Assembly: GCA_009767595.1 (NCBI GenBank)
Contig: VSDK01020307.1
Coordinates: 256,499-320,498, forward strand
Direction of reading: 5' to 3'
Origin: Symbiodinium kawagutii
Lineage: Eukaryota > Sar > Dinophyceae > Suessiales > Symbiodiniaceae
Length of the DNA stretch: 64,000 nt
Positions 40,943 to 50,051 of this stretch are shown piece by piece (the first letter of the stretch is position 1; each line of letters begins with the position of its first letter). The translations under genes were made by a program, and so were the position numbers. Under the pieces are notes generated by a model. That model ran no database searches, was not told where the DNA came from, and saw only the letters and a program-made list of their open reading frames with translations.

Positions 40943-40981
40943 GCTGCCGAAGAGCCAGCCGAGGGAGAGGCCGGAGATGTG
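40943..40981 (+). CDS. 39 bp Ala/Glu micro-exon, phase 0-0
   Basis: 13 codons AAEEPAEGEAGDV between CTGCCTGGACAG|GCTGCC and GGAGATGTG|GTGACA, both phase 0. The frame is open upstream (AAEFLRVGPSALRPISSMLP) and downstream (TCLLASWVKALTN), so it may be part of a longer exon. A reversed family 2 element follows. Confidence 0.5.
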
Positions 40982-40996
40982 GTGACATGCCTCCTG

Positions 40997-41109
40997 GCGA
41001 GCTGGGTCAAGGCTTTAACCAACCACCAATAGGGGCAAAAATAATAGGGAAAACAATGGTTAATGATAGGGGAAACCAGGGGTACGGGGTTTTGACCCAT
41101 AGCCATATC
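40997..41109 (-). mobile_element. TIR element family 2, reversed, variant end
   Basis: Reverse orientation: TTTTGACCCATAGCCATATC on the right, but the left end reads TGGCGAGCTGGGTCAAGGCT instead of the usual ATGGGTCAATATT. The copy at 41586 shares this 31 bp variant end exactly. Confidence 0.8.
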
Positions 41110-41504
41110 ATTGCCATACCATTGATATGGGGTCTTTGCTGATACTCATTCACGATATTCTTCGTGGTAATCAAGAACGCCAGGTCTGAATGATATCATA
41201 CTAGATAAGCCAATTGGTCCGTCATACTGTACTTGGCATGGTTAGTCAGACAGACATGTTACGGTATGTCCACGTTTCATCAATGGTTAAAACTTATTGA
41301 CAGTCACTACTCACCAACATTTTCAACTTCTGATCAAGCACCATCAACACCATCTCGACTTCTTCACTTAAACTAGCACCATGGAACCTGGTTATCACCA
41401 GGATGGTTGCCATCGATCGCTGACCTGCTTACCTGACCAGGAGGGTAGTCATCGCTGCTCCAGGACGTCTTCATTCCTCTTGAACCCACAGAAGACGAAG
41501 TCAC

Positions 41505-41585
41505 AGCTCAAGGCGGGCCACAGGTTGGGTACAGCCGCTGCATATGCGCCCGGCTCAGTGGCGACTCAAAGAGCCCCGATGGTTT
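41505..41585 (+). CDS. weak exon candidate before a family 2 element
   Basis: GC-rich 80 bp with two open frames: YSRCICARLSGDSKSPDG, or LGTAAAYAPGSVATQRAP after the acceptor GGGCCACAG|GTTGGG. Not resolved. Confidence 0.3.
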
Positions 41586-41704
41586 GGCGAGCTGGGTCAA
41601 GGCTTTAACCAACCAATAATGGGGGTTATTACTCAGCCAACTATAGGGAAAACAATGGTTAATGATGGGGAACCAGGGGTACAGGGTTTTGACCCACAGC
41701 CGTT
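41586..41704 (-). mobile_element. TIR element family 2, reversed, variant end
   Basis: Same left end as 40997 (TGGCGAGCTGGGTCAAGGCT, then TTAACCAACCA) and GGGTTTTGACCCACAGCCGT at the right. The shared GC-rich end overlaps an open + frame (LASWVKALTN) in both places. Confidence 0.8.
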
Positions 41705-42464
41705 TGGGAAAATCTAGAGATTCTGCAGCTGGCAATGGTAGCAGACACGACTGACACATAGCATGTAGAGGGACAACAGTTGTTTTTTTGCGGGCCAATA
41801 TGCAGCCTTGGAGTTGATGCGATACTTTCCAAGAGCTTAGGATGATGCAGAGTGAAGATCATTGAGGTCAGACCATGCTGGGATCTTCTAGACCCACGCG
41901 CGTACAAACACGCTCACACGCACACACATGGGCTCACTATTGGTTTCCACATGTTTCCTACTACTGTAATTGTTGATTTCAATTGCCTCAGTGCTGGTCT
42001 ACTCTAACTCTCTTTGATTATGGCCTTGAGATGTCCAAAACCATGAGCTTGAAAACTGTCATTAAAGCCACTCTCGTTTTGATTTGCCCAGCAATGCACA
42101 AACTCGACATCACCCAGAAAAGGTTATGAATCATTATGCTTGCCTTCCATTTGTGCATTGTAAAAGACCTTTGTTGGCCTGTTTTGTTTTTGTGTTGGTG
42201 TCCATTATGAGCAGTTAGCCAAGTAATTACATGCCGTTCTTTTTGTGCATGCACACACACATCACAGGGAGAGAGATGGTGTAAACTAAAGTTCTGAATG
42301 TTCAACGTGCTCTACACTTTTACTCCCGGATCTTTGGCGGGCCCACTTCGAAGTGGCTTGTGAACCCCTGAGGAGTTTCCTAGGTTGTCTGTGTTTCAAC
42401 TTGAGATCTGTGGTGTTCCGGGTTTGTGTGCGAACCTTGAGGTGCTTTCCCAATACCATTAGTC

Positions 42465-42662
42465 ATGCTATGTGAGGGAAAGCAGGGGTTCCTCATCCCT
42501 GAGAAAAATGAGTTTGCAGGTGAAGAGGAGAGGCTACCCGTACAACACTCGGCTGGGGTTGGCAGCGTGGTAGAGAAATCCAAGAGATTTGGCTTCAGTT
42601 CCACAAGTTCCTCCGGTTCGATTTTAGTTGTCATATTCCATCATAGATACAGACCTTGGTGA
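42465..42662 (+). CDS. candidate exon, unknown protein
   Basis: 65 codons, EGKQGFLIPEKNEFAGEEER and then VQHSAGVGSVVEKSKRFGFS, Ser-rich end, TGA 42660. Mixed charged composition. The minus strand is also open (42380-42634). Confidence 0.35.
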   Translation: MLCEGKQGFLIPEKNEFAGEEERLPVQHSAGVGSVVEKSKRFGFSSTSSSGSILVVIFHHRYRPW

Positions 42663-42761
42663 GGCTAAAAGACTGTCTTGTTAAGTTTCTACGAGACATG
42701 CACTTGCGGATTTTGTTCAGTTTACTGAACCGTTAATAATTTTGATAATTTTGCCGGAGTT

Positions 42762-43094
42762 GTGGCCTGCAGCTACCCCAAAAAATTGCCAAGTGACGTT
42801 TACTCAAAAGGACTCGACAAGTCCATGCACAGCTGCACTGCAAAACATGCGCTTCAGTTGGCCAGCTTGATTTGGCTTCAGGATGGACAGCCCTCATGGC
42901 AAGTTTGTTTAAAGCATTCACATGGTAGGCAGCAGGCGATCATGGCAAACCGGGAACTCCTTTCATCAGATCACCATGGCAAAGTCGGAACACAAACGCG
43001 GAACAGAAGGGTTCCTAGCAAAAGTATTCCGAGCATGCGCATGTGCTGCAAGGACCCAAACAGATTGACAAGCAAAGCAAATTCGACTCAATAG
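42762..43094 (+). CDS. weak 110-codon frame
   Basis: Open to TAG 43092, reading LQLASLIWLQDGQPSWQVCL and then KHSHGRQQAIMANRELLSSD. An alternative frame (PKNCQVTFTQKDSTSPCTAA) is open at the start. No motif. Confidence 0.2.
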   Translation: MACSYPKKLPSDVYSKGLDKSMHSCTAKHALQLASLIWLQDGQPSWQVCLKHSHGRQQAIMANRELLSSDHHGKVGTQTRNRRVPSKSIPSMRMCCKDPNRLTSKANSTQ

Positions 43095-43150
43095 AAAAGG
43101 ACTTCATGCCTTGTTCTTTTTTCAATGGGTTCGCCCTGTCCAGCAATCAA

Positions 43151-43265
43151 CATGGCAATGGGTCAAAACCCTGTACCACTGGTTCCCCAATTATTAGCCA
43201 TTGTTTTCCCTATCATTGTTGGTTACTACCCCCCATTGTTGGTTAATATTGACCCGTAGCCATAT
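43151..43265 (+). mobile_element. TIR element family 2, abuts an exon
   Basis: CATGGCAATGGGTCAAAACC to TTGACCCGTAGCCATAT. The open frame of the next candidate exon starts 3 bp after its end. Confidence 0.85.
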
Positions 43266-43268
43266 CCA

Positions 43269-43445
43269 ATCCTACTTCCAACTCCTTCGGTGCGGTCATC
43301 ATTCCGTTTCTCTCCCGATGAAACTGCAGCCGATCGCGCCATGTCGCTCATCACCGATGTGCTGGAGGGTCCTTTTATCGTGTTCGGAAGGCGTGTGTTT
43401 ATTGCCAGTGACAAACATTTTAGTGAGCAGTACTGCTCATTATAG
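43269..43445 (+). CDS. candidate 3' exon, unknown protein
   Basis: 58 codons from the family 2 element's end to TAG 43443, reading SSFRFSPDETAADRAMSLIT, DVLEGPFIVFGRRVFIASDK and HFSEQYCSL. Balanced globular composition. The element upstream would be the last part of its intron. Function unknown. Confidence 0.45.
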   Translation: MLLPTPSVRSSFRFSPDETAADRAMSLITDVLEGPFIVFGRRVFIASDKHFSEQYCSL

Positions 43446-43789
43446 ACATAACAGCCAATATTAATCATTCATCAACCATTCACAAACCAACAGTAACCAT
43501 ATATAATTGATGTTAGCTAGCTTACCCATCATTATGGTTACTATTGGTTTGTGAATATCAATTGGTAACTAACATTATGGTATTATGGGATTTACTCATG
43601 GAACCAATATCATAATGTTAACTATCATATGAATCATTACCATAATGATTGGCTACCATAATAATTATGGTACCATTAGCTTATCTAATAATTTACTACC
43701 ATAATGAATCATTATGCACAACCATAACCTATCTAATGGTTGGCTACCATTCATTACCCATCATGGATGGCTACCATATGGCTTGACAG

Positions 43790-43953
43790 CGAGGGCTCGA
43801 TGCAGGCGCTTGCTGGACCCGCTTGAGATGGTCGTTGTGGCCCAGGGCTCCATGGCCTTGCGCCGCTTGTGGATGGAGGCCTTGGAGGCGCGGCCATGGC
43901 GGAGCGCCCGTGAAGGGCCAGGGCCGAAGCGCGATCCTGGGAGGATCCAAGCG
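43790..43953 (+). CDS. GC-rich exon, basic
   Basis: From GGCTTGACAG|CGAGGG to ATCCAAGCG|GTTGTT. Reads RCRRLLDPLEMVVVAQGSMA, LRRLWMEALEARPWRSAREG and PGPKRDPGRIQA. Strongly helical and Arg/Leu-rich. Upstream DNA is ACCATAATG-rich; downstream is a TTTTAGGG-like tract. Function unknown. Confidence 0.5.
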
Positions 43954-43979
43954 GTTGTTGGTGGTTGGAAGATGTTTTT

Positions 43980-44065
43980 TGGGAGGGATTTTGTAGGGTT
44001 TTATAGGGTTTAATGTTGTTTTATTAGGGTTTTATTGGGTTTATTGGGTTTGGTAGCGATTTTTT
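43980..44065 (+). repeat. degenerate TTTTAGGG-like tract
   Basis: GTAGGGTTTTATAGGGTTTA and ATTAGGGTTTTATTGGGTTT resemble diverged TTTAGGG telomere-type repeats, as an interstitial tract directly after an exon. Confidence 0.5.
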
Positions 44066-44290
44066 TTGGGAGGGTTTTTTATTTTTTTGTGTTTTTAGTG
44101 GTAGTTATATTTCATTGGTTTTATGTGGGTTAATGTTGTTTTTATACCAACATTATCTTCACCAATGAAATCAAGACGCGGGAAATCATCTCCAGTGATA
44201 GACTATCCTAATGTTGGTATTTATAGTAACAAGAATGTTAATCATGGTTATCTATCACTAGTGATGTACTTCTTATCATATTAACTATCG

Positions 44291-44392
44291 CTGCTTGGTG
44301 GTTTGATTCACATTTTTTATTTTCCCGCGTGTTTATCAATAAATGGTTGGTTGACTAGTATTTGTCATAGGGGTGGTTCAACCACCAACCAG
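44291..44392 (+). mobile_element. TIR element family 1
   Basis: CTGCTTGGTGGTTTGATTCA to GGTGGTTCAACCACCAACCAG; interior AATGGTTGGTTGACTAGTAT. Confidence 0.9.
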
Positions 44393-44590
44393 TTTTATAG
44401 GGGTTAACAATGACCAACAACAATGGCCAACAACCATGTTAAGTGGTTAATAGTCGGAGATAATGACCGACAATGCTATGGGTTTTTTACTGGTTGATGT
44501 TGGCTTTTATATTGTTAGTAGTGGTTAATCAACCATGGTTTGTTGGTTTCTATTACCCCCGTATAAGCAACGTGCACCACCATGACGTGA

Positions 44591-44791
44591 CCATCTATTG
44601 AACGGTTTTCTGCAGTGCTTGCAGGTGATTGGGATGCGACTTTGATCCCTGATATGCCAATGGGACCAACATGCCTGGTTCATCCTGGATCGAAATTTCT
44701 GCTCGGATGGCCTCTTTGTAAGCTAAACATGGAGTACAGTGATGTGGTAGGAATGTTTTTCGCATCCACGGCTTGGACGGTGCTGATTTGA
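44591..44791 (+). CDS. candidate exon, unknown protein
   Basis: 66 codons, acceptor options TTTTCTGCAG|TGCTTG or GCTTGCAG|GTGATT. Reads AGDWDATLIPDMPMGPTCLV, HPGSKFLLGWPLCKLNMEYS and DVVGMFFASTAWTVLI. Well mixed composition suggesting a folded domain; no family recognised. Confidence 0.45.
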   Translation, partial: PSIERFSAVLAGDWDATLIPDMPMGPTCLVHPGSKFLLGWPLCKLNMEYSDVVGMFFASTAWTVLI

Positions 44792-44901
44792 ATGGCACAA
44801 TTGGCCAGGTTTGCGGGTCGCAGAAGTTGAGATGCCTCAAGTTTTGATGTATGTGTTCTGAGGATTTCTGGGGTATCATGTGATAATTGGAGATATGAGA
44901 T

Positions 44902-45041
44902 ATGATTCAAGTTTTGGTGGTCTGGGCTGATCGGATGATACACCAGTTTAGTGGTTCTTGTGCAGCCAATCTTTCGGCAGCCTTGCACGCTTCCACTTGG
45001 ATGGTCATCCCCACTACTATACTTGTAACTGGGTTACTAAA
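44902..45041 (+). CDS. candidate exon with canonical donor
   Basis: Reads MIQVLVVWADRMIHQFSGSC, AANLSAALHASTWMVIPTTI and LVTGLLK, then CTAAA|GTAAGC, a textbook 5' splice site. Partly hydrophobic, possibly a membrane segment. A short intron (about 63 bp) would join it to 45105. Confidence 0.45.
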
Positions 45042-45104
45042 GTAAGCATGGCTATAGGGGTTCCAACCCATCTTGTAGCGCTCTTTGTTTGGGTTATATC
45101 CAAG

Positions 45105-45200
45105 TTGCAACCCCAACCTGTCAGGAGAAAAAGGCTGAGTTCGTCGTTGCTCGGATCGCTGACGGAGCTGTGGGGACGTTCTGATTCGCAGATCTTATGA
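45105..45200 (+). CDS. candidate exon after a ~63 bp intron
   Basis: Acceptor TTATATCCAAG|TTGCAA, then LQPQPVRRKRLSSSLLGSLT and ELWGRSDSQIL to TGA. Basic and Ser/Leu-rich. If spliced from 45041 the phases do not match exactly, so one edge is wrong. Confidence 0.35.
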   Translation: MQPQPVRRKRLSSSLLGSLTELWGRSDSQIL

Positions 45201-45596
45201 TGATGCGGAACACGGTCTGACCGGTCGGTGGTTTTGCACCGTCAATTCCAGATTGAGCCTATAGGCAATATCTATCATCCAATATTGTACCAAGCAGCAC
45301 GGGTATTGTTTGCAAATCATTGCGCATGCCATTGCATGACTAAATGTATGTGAAGGATTGTGAAGGTACTTTCAGACAAGCAACTGCCTTTTTGTGATTG
45401 GTTTTGCACTTGCCAGAATTGATGTGTGTGCGTGTGTGCATACTGCACGTGTTTTATTACAGATGTGTTTGGGTCCCTGGAAACTCGTCTTGAGCTACCT
45501 GGAACCCAAATGACCTTTGCTTTGGGTGATTAACTGTCCAACCTGCCAAAATGTTGGTCTTTCCAGCTCCATGTAAGTATAGGTCAACAACCAATA

Positions 45597-45690
45597 AGTT
45601 GGAGTATCCCCAAATCATCCGTTATTCACCATTTTGCCACAGCAAACCACCCAGTTTGGGGGGAGTTCCCCTAATTTGAGAAACCCCCCA
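45597..45690 (+). mobile_element. TIR element family 3, diverged
   Basis: GTTGGAGTATCCCCAAATCA to TTCCCCTAATTTGAGAAACC; ends about 40 bp before the acceptor of exon 45734. Confidence 0.65.
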
Positions 45691-45733
45691 AGTATAGCTG
45701 GGGTCAACCAACTGCTCAGGGCCCATTTCGTAG

Positions 45734-45880
45734 GTCATTCACGCAGGAATTTTCCGTCCCGAGGATGCTCGAGCATTGGAGCTGCTCCGCGCAAAGGCAC
45801 GCGGCGCAACCTTTGCTTCGACAGCTTTGAATTTTAAGAGCCTTGGAGTCCAATTGGCTGTTGAAATGTTGATCAAAAAG
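45734..45880 (+). CDS. 147 bp exon, phase 0-0, helical
   Basis: 49 codons between CATTTCGTAG|GTCATT and ATCAAAAAG|GTATAG, both phase 0. Reads VIHAGIFRPEDARALELLRA, KARGATFASTALNFKSLGVQ and LAVEMLIKK. An Ala/Leu-rich helical segment with good splice edges and a family 3 element just upstream. Function unknown; could belong to the LRR gene that follows. Confidence 0.5.
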
Positions 45881-46006
45881 GTATAGACAAATCCAGCGGT
45901 TTTAATATAACCTACCCATTTTCAAGATACATTGATCCAAACCCATAAGATATTAATTTTGATTTTAAGCAATTGTTTTATTTACATCGCCATCCCGGAG
46001 GTTCAG

Positions 46007-46065
46007 CTGAGGGCGAGCAGTTGCATTCCGAAGGGCATTGACAGTGATGAGAGCCGTCCTTGAGT
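46007..46065 (+). CDS. LRR-like exon starting CAG|CTGAGG
   Basis: From CGGAGGTTCAG|CTGAGG, phase 0, reading LRASSCIPKGIDSDESRP to a TGA. 'LR' opening, then I..GIDSDE resembles an LRR strand-loop. The same acceptor-plus-codon pattern opens the LRR exons at 48090 and 56373. A second frame (46038-46304: VLESSKIGHKGIATIEYH) is also open. Confidence 0.4.
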
Positions 46066-46304
46066 CATCTAAGATTGGCCACAAGGGAATTGCTACAATT
46101 GAGTACCATCGTTTGCCCCATGTAGGTAGCGCAGCGACCACCAACCGACCAGGCGGAACTTGGAATATGCAAATCGGTTGGTTGTGCTCAAACTTGTCCG
46201 AAAGTCCGTATTATGTGATCACTACGTTTCAGCTGTTTGATCGTTTAATAGCTGGAATATTGCGTGGAAGCAACAAACACTTCTACATAGGTTTTTCTGG
46301 TTGA
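46038..46304 (+). CDS. alternative coding frame, overlapping
   Basis: 88 codons, SSKIGHKGIATIEYHRLPHV and then NMQIGWLCSNLSESPYYVIT, TGA 46302. Competes with the LRR reading at 46007. Not resolvable by eye. Confidence 0.25.
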   Translation: MTVMRAVLESSKIGHKGIATIEYHRLPHVGSAATTNRPGGTWNMQIGWLCSNLSESPYYVITTFQLFDRLIAGILRGSNKHFYIGFSG

Positions 46305-46539
46305 TTCTTGCAAATAGTTGGTACATGGTCGCTGTGACTCATCATGAATTGGCCAAACCCGACAGACACCTTACGAACACTAGATATGGAGGTGCCAAGT
46401 TCAGACAACCGGGCACATGCGAGCATTTTCATTGGGGTGACGTGCACACCGCCTAGCATCCCAAGACAAAGATGATAGATGTGAAACTTAAACAAGTCCG
46501 CAGTCAGCAGTCAGCTTCTATCATTCCTGAAGGAATGGC

Positions 46540-46662
46540 CTACCATATGACTACCATTTGACTACCATATGACTACCATATGTCAGCAGTCAGCTTAATT
46601 CAAACCAGCTAGATGATAGTTGGTAGGTCAAAGCGGCTAGCTGACTGGTAGTCATATGGTAG
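46540..46662 (+). mobile_element. TIR element family 8
   Basis: 123 bp; CTACCATATGACTACCAT (repeated ~3 times at the left) against TGGTAGTCATATGGTAG at the right. Short CAGCAGTCAGCTT direct repeats also at 46503 and 46582. Confidence 0.75.
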
Positions 46663-46698
46663 GTCATAGCTACTTTCACCTGGTCACAGCGGCTAGTC

Positions 46699-46850
46699 AT
46701 GGGGAATCCCCTCAGGAAAAGCTGTTTCACCGACGAGGAGCTTGAGCCTTGGGGCTGCGGCGTGCTGGTTCCAACATGCTATCCTTGTCATGCAATGGTT
46801 GTGATGAGCCTTCTTGGTGCTGTTTTGATATTGCAAAATGGTGTAAGATG
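46699..46850 (+). CDS. weak candidate exon
   Basis: MGNPLRKSCFTDEELEPWGC and then GVLVPTCYPCHAMVVMSLLG, Cys-rich, running into the GAT repeat. The start may be a true ATG or the acceptor CCCCTCAG|GAAAAG in another frame. Confidence 0.3.
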
Positions 46851-46855
46851 GTACT

Positions 46856-46906
<51 letters not shown>

Positions 46907-46968
46907 GTGATGGTGAGGGTGGTGGTGAGGGTGGTGGTGATGATGATGGTGATGATGGTGAATGATGA
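46856..46968. repeat. (GAT)n microsatellite
   Basis: About 17 GAT units, then GGTGAGGGTGGTGAGGG and more GAT. Open in all frames (Asp, Met or Ser/His), not coding. Confidence 0.95.
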
Positions 46969-46978
46969 CGGCATGATG

Positions 46979-47126
46979 GCAGAGCCGATGGACAGACACC
47001 AACAACACTTGTCGATGCCCTGGAATTGGTGGAGAATTTGTCCCTCTGCACTGGTGGCTGGGGAAGCAAACCAGCATTATATGCAACGGATGTTTGTTCC
47101 TGGGAGGTCAGATCAGAATGATGGAT
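46979..47126 (+). CDS. candidate exon, frame ambiguous
   Basis: Two + frames are open: EPMDRHQQHLSMPWNWWRIC with SALVAGEANQHYMQRMFVPG, or RWTDTNNTCRCPGIGGEFVP with LHWWLGKQTSIICNGCLFLG. The sequence looks coding but the frame cannot be chosen. A family 5 element follows. Confidence 0.35.
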
Positions 47127-47129
47127 AGA

Positions 47130-47239
47130 TACACTCCAGTGAGCCAACCTGGCAATGGAAAATCCACCACTTATCGCTGGTTTCCCAGGATTTCCTTTCA
47201 AAAAATGGTGATTTTCAATTGCCATGTTATTTAGCTGAA
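47130..47239 (+). mobile_element. TIR element family 5
   Basis: TACACTCCAGTGAGCCAACC at the left, TTGCCATGTTATTTAGCTGA at the right, inner ATGGAAAATCCACC / GGTGATTTTCAAT. A loose half copy follows at 47268-47295. Confidence 0.85.
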
Positions 47240-47295
47240 CCTTGGGGATGAGGCGATGGAGAGAGAAATTGCCATGTTATCTTACCATAGGGTAC

Positions 47296-47476
47296 CTCCT
47301 TGTGATAACCACCATGTTTTTTCTGGGTGCGGAAGGCGTTTCGTCGTCGATGCCAACTCTGAGCCGTTTTTGCGCTAAGGAGTTGCTGTGTTCCAGCGCG
47401 CAGCACCTCGGCTCCCATGGTTCTGCTTGCCACGTTGCCCCACGCATGGTGGGCTCTCCTAGTGAGCGAAGTTGAT
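47296..47476 (+). CDS. candidate exon, strand ambiguous
   Basis: + frame: GAEGVSSSMPTLSRFCAKEL and then GSHGSACHVAPRMVGSPSER to TGA 47473. The minus strand is open for 100 codons over 47277-47579 and looks equally protein-like (NKMLVDELQQFYLRLSTATS). + is preferred only because the neighbours are +. Confidence 0.3.
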
Positions 47477-47633
47477 TTGCAAAGGGGGCACTAGTTGCGG
47501 TGGATAGACGCAGGTAGAACTGCTGTAGCTCATCAACGAGCATTTTATTATTGGGGGGCCCACCTCGCAGATTGTGCATGTTTGTCCCACTTCACCCGTG
47601 AGGTTTCACCTATGATCATGTTGATGTGTTTGC

Positions 47634-47870
47634 TTGCTACTTAAGGCGGGGAAGGTGTGGCCAGTGGTATGGAATGGACTCATGTCGAAAACATTGGAAA
47701 ATCATGAGTTCTTTCTTAATTACAACATAATTGTTCGTTCATGTTTGGTGGATGTTGAAGGTGCTTTATCTATTGTGCGTGTCTTTGTTGATTTCCTACT
47801 TTTCACACCGTCCAAATCCACACCCGGTTCATCAACAGAAACCAAGAGTTTGCGTGCATGTCATGTGTAA
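47634..47870 (+). CDS. candidate exon, unknown protein
   Basis: 78 codons, VWPVVWNGLMSKTLENHEFF, LNYNIIVRSCLVDVEGALSI and VRVFVDFLLFTPSKSTPGS. Hydrophobic/helical. A further frame overlaps its end (47858-48154: QRRAQFLFLAAGIQRLVDDI). Confidence 0.35.
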   Translation: MLLKAGKVWPVVWNGLMSKTLENHEFFLNYNIIVRSCLVDVEGALSIVRVFVDFLLFTPSKSTPGSSTETKSLRACHV

Positions 47871-48089
47871 AGATACTGAATTTTGAGGGCAATATGCCTG
47901 GTGGGAATCTCAAGAAAAAACTTGTGGCCAGCTGCGCATCACACTCTGGAATCAATGACTGGTGTAGGAAATCAGCTGTAGAATGTGTCCATCACCTGCC
48001 AGTGTGCACACAGCGTCGTGCGCAATTCTTGTTCCTTGCTGCTGGTATCCAGCGATTGGTGGATGACATCCCAGGAGTCACTAGCTCAG

Positions 48090-48190
48090 CTGAGGTTCTG
48101 CATCACCATGAGCCAAGTGGAGGATTTCTGCATCAATGTCAACGAGATCGGTGACAGGGGTCTCTGCAGATGGGCACGCATGGGAACTTT
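48090..48190 (+). CDS. LRR exon
   Basis: Acceptor TCACTAGCTCAG|CTGAGG in phase 0. Reads LRFCITMSQVEDFCINVNEI and then GDRGLCRWARMGTL. N-x-I-G-D-x-G-L-x-x-W-A is the loop/helix signature of ribonuclease-inhibitor-type LRRs. A competing frame (DDIPGVTSSAEVLHHHEPSG) is open too. Expected role: protein-protein interaction surface. Part of the 46-58.5 kb LRR series. Confidence 0.5.
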
Positions 48191-48792
48191 GCTTCCTTTC
48201 AGCTCCTTGACATATTTTCGGGGAGCTGGAACGTTGTGATGACGGTGTTGTTGGTGGTTGTTTGTTGTTTCAAGCGATTTGGGGAAGCGTGCTCATTTGG
48301 TTTAAGCTAGCCTCAAAGTCAAAAAGCTCATTTGGTTTAGGTGGTGGAGTTTGCCTTAATTATGATTATTTGTGTTCGGATTTGCGCTTTCATGGCGGAG
48401 TTAGGCCCCCAGCTGTGAGAAATGTGGACGCTTACCTTTTTCAAGGTCAGTGATGCTGGATGAGCAGTTTGGCATACTGATATGATCCCCAGATTGGAGA
48501 CTCACACCGGGCCAACCTTCCAATGATGAAGGTAGTGTGGGCATGTTTTGAGCAGTTTCAAGTTGGTTCTATAGCCTTGCCCAGCTGCTTGGGCAATTGC
48601 CACCACACAAAGTGCTACTCCGTCCATCCTGTCTCCCTCCATCCTGTCAGCATGCTGGAAGCCCTGGAAAGATGAGAAGAGGCCCCTATTATCACCCACC
48701 ATCCACCACGGTCCATCACTTCCATTTCAGTGTACACCTCCCTTCACTCCAAGTCGCTTGTCATGTTTATGTTGGCATTGGTTGTCCATCTA

Positions 48793-48893
48793 ATGGTTTC
48801 TCAAAATAGGAGTACCCCCAAATCATTTGTTTTCAATGTGCGCCAATAAGCCCACCATTTTTGGGGTACCCCTATGGCTTGAGAAACCACCAT
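48793..48893 (+). mobile_element. TIR element family 3, best copy
   Basis: 101 bp; ATGGTTTCTCAAAATAGGAG to ATGGCTTGAGAAACCACCAT with CCCCCAAAT and TTTTTGGGG inner arms. Confidence 0.95.
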
Positions 48894-48949
48894 TTGTCAA
48901 CTGCTGCTGGTTTGGTTTAGTGCACATTTGCATGGTCAGATTTTGGAGA

Positions 48950-49080
48950 ATCGTCGTTGCCATGCGCCGCAGGCGCTTTGACCGATTTCTTTGCCATGGA
49001 CCTGTCGACGGTCAACGCGTGTTGTCATGGCACTGCCACAAAGAATTTGCGGGAACAGTATGTTGTTGGAGGGTGATGGT
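48950..49080 (+). CDS. candidate exon, frame ambiguous
   Basis: GC-rich. Acceptor GCGCCGCAG|GCGCTT would give ALTDFFAMDLSTVNACCHGT. The other frame reads AMRRRRFDRFLCHGPVDGQR. Neither has a motif. Confidence 0.3.
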
Positions 49081-49487
49081 TTAGAGCTGGTTCAATTCAA
49101 AAGGGATGCCAGGCGACAAACCAATGGCACACCACGAAATGTGTCGATAATAGATTGGCAATGCAGCGGACTTGTTCAGTAACTTTGACGAAGCAGCAGG
49201 TTTCCTTGAAAGGAATGGCCTTCCTAGAACGATGCCTGCAAACAACAGTAGTGCACAAGGTGGCGCCATTGATGCCAGCAAATGTCAGCGCCATGAATGC
49301 GTTCATCAGTTTGTTATTGCTCAATCTCATGTTTGGATTGTGTGTCATTAAGCTATATGGGCCAAATCAAGTGATTGGAATCTGGGAGCTAACGAAGCAA
49401 GAAGAGCGGAACAGACCCCAAACAAGTGGATTGGAAATTGATCAGATCATATTGGCAGCCTTGGCCTTCCAACCTTCATGTTTGCAG

Positions 49488-49688
49488 TCCCAAGCGTGCG
49501 ATCTCCGGCGCGGTCTTCGGAAGGACAACCTCTTTGGGGATGAAGGTATTAAAGCCCTGGCAGCGTCAGCGTGCGAGGGCGCCTTACCAAGTCTTCGCTT
49601 GATGTACATCTATGGTGCCTTGGATTCCTTTGCGGAGTTGATGCTTCACTGCTGTGGTGTATGTGCGTCCTATCAATTCAGAGTCTGA
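49488..49688 (+). CDS. LRR exon (clear motif)
   Basis: Acceptor TCATGTTTGCAG|TCCCAA in phase 0. Reads DLRRGLRKDNLFGDEGIKAL, AASACEGALPSLRLMYIYGA and LDSFAELM. N-L-F-G-D-E-G-I-K-A-L-A followed by G-A-L-P-S-L-R-L-x-Y-I matches one and a half repeats of the ribonuclease-inhibitor LRR class. The frame is open from 49155, so upstream sequence (LTKQEERNRPQTSGLEIDQI) may also be coding. A donor TCTATG|GTGCCT about 49613 would close the exon after the repeat. Confidence 0.65.
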   Translation, partial: SQACDLRRGLRKDNLFGDEGIKALAASACEGALPSLRLMYIYGALDSFAELMLHCCGVCASYQFRV

Positions 49689-49900
49689 AAAAGAGCTCTG
49701 GTTGAACCAGGTCATGTTCATTTCCAGGGGAAATTGTTTGCAACAAGTTTAGGTTCTCATAAATCGAGTATACCATGCACAGGCAACAGACACACATGTT
49801 TGCAAATGCATGCATGTGATAGTAGATGCTCCGGTATGAAGGCCTAGCAAATTGTGAAATGTGTGGTGTGAACGAGTGAATTGCTACAAGTTTCACCAGC

Positions 49901-50050
49901 TGGCTAAGTCCGCGTGCCAGTGGACTTAGCCATTTTTTAAATGCTAAGTTACTTAGCTTATCAGTAACCATCAGTAGCCAGCAAAAAAAGGTTACTTGTG
50001 TTTACTGGTGAGCTAAACCAACCAGTTACTGGTGGCTACTGATGGCTCCT
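49901..50050 (+). mobile_element. palindromic element before an exon
   Basis: Starts with a hairpin GGCTAAGTCC..GGACTTAGCC (49903-49931) and contains TCAGTAACCATCAGTAGCCA against TGGTGGCTACTGATGGCTCC. It ends where the 50052 frame begins. Confidence 0.65.
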
Positions 50051-50051
50051 G

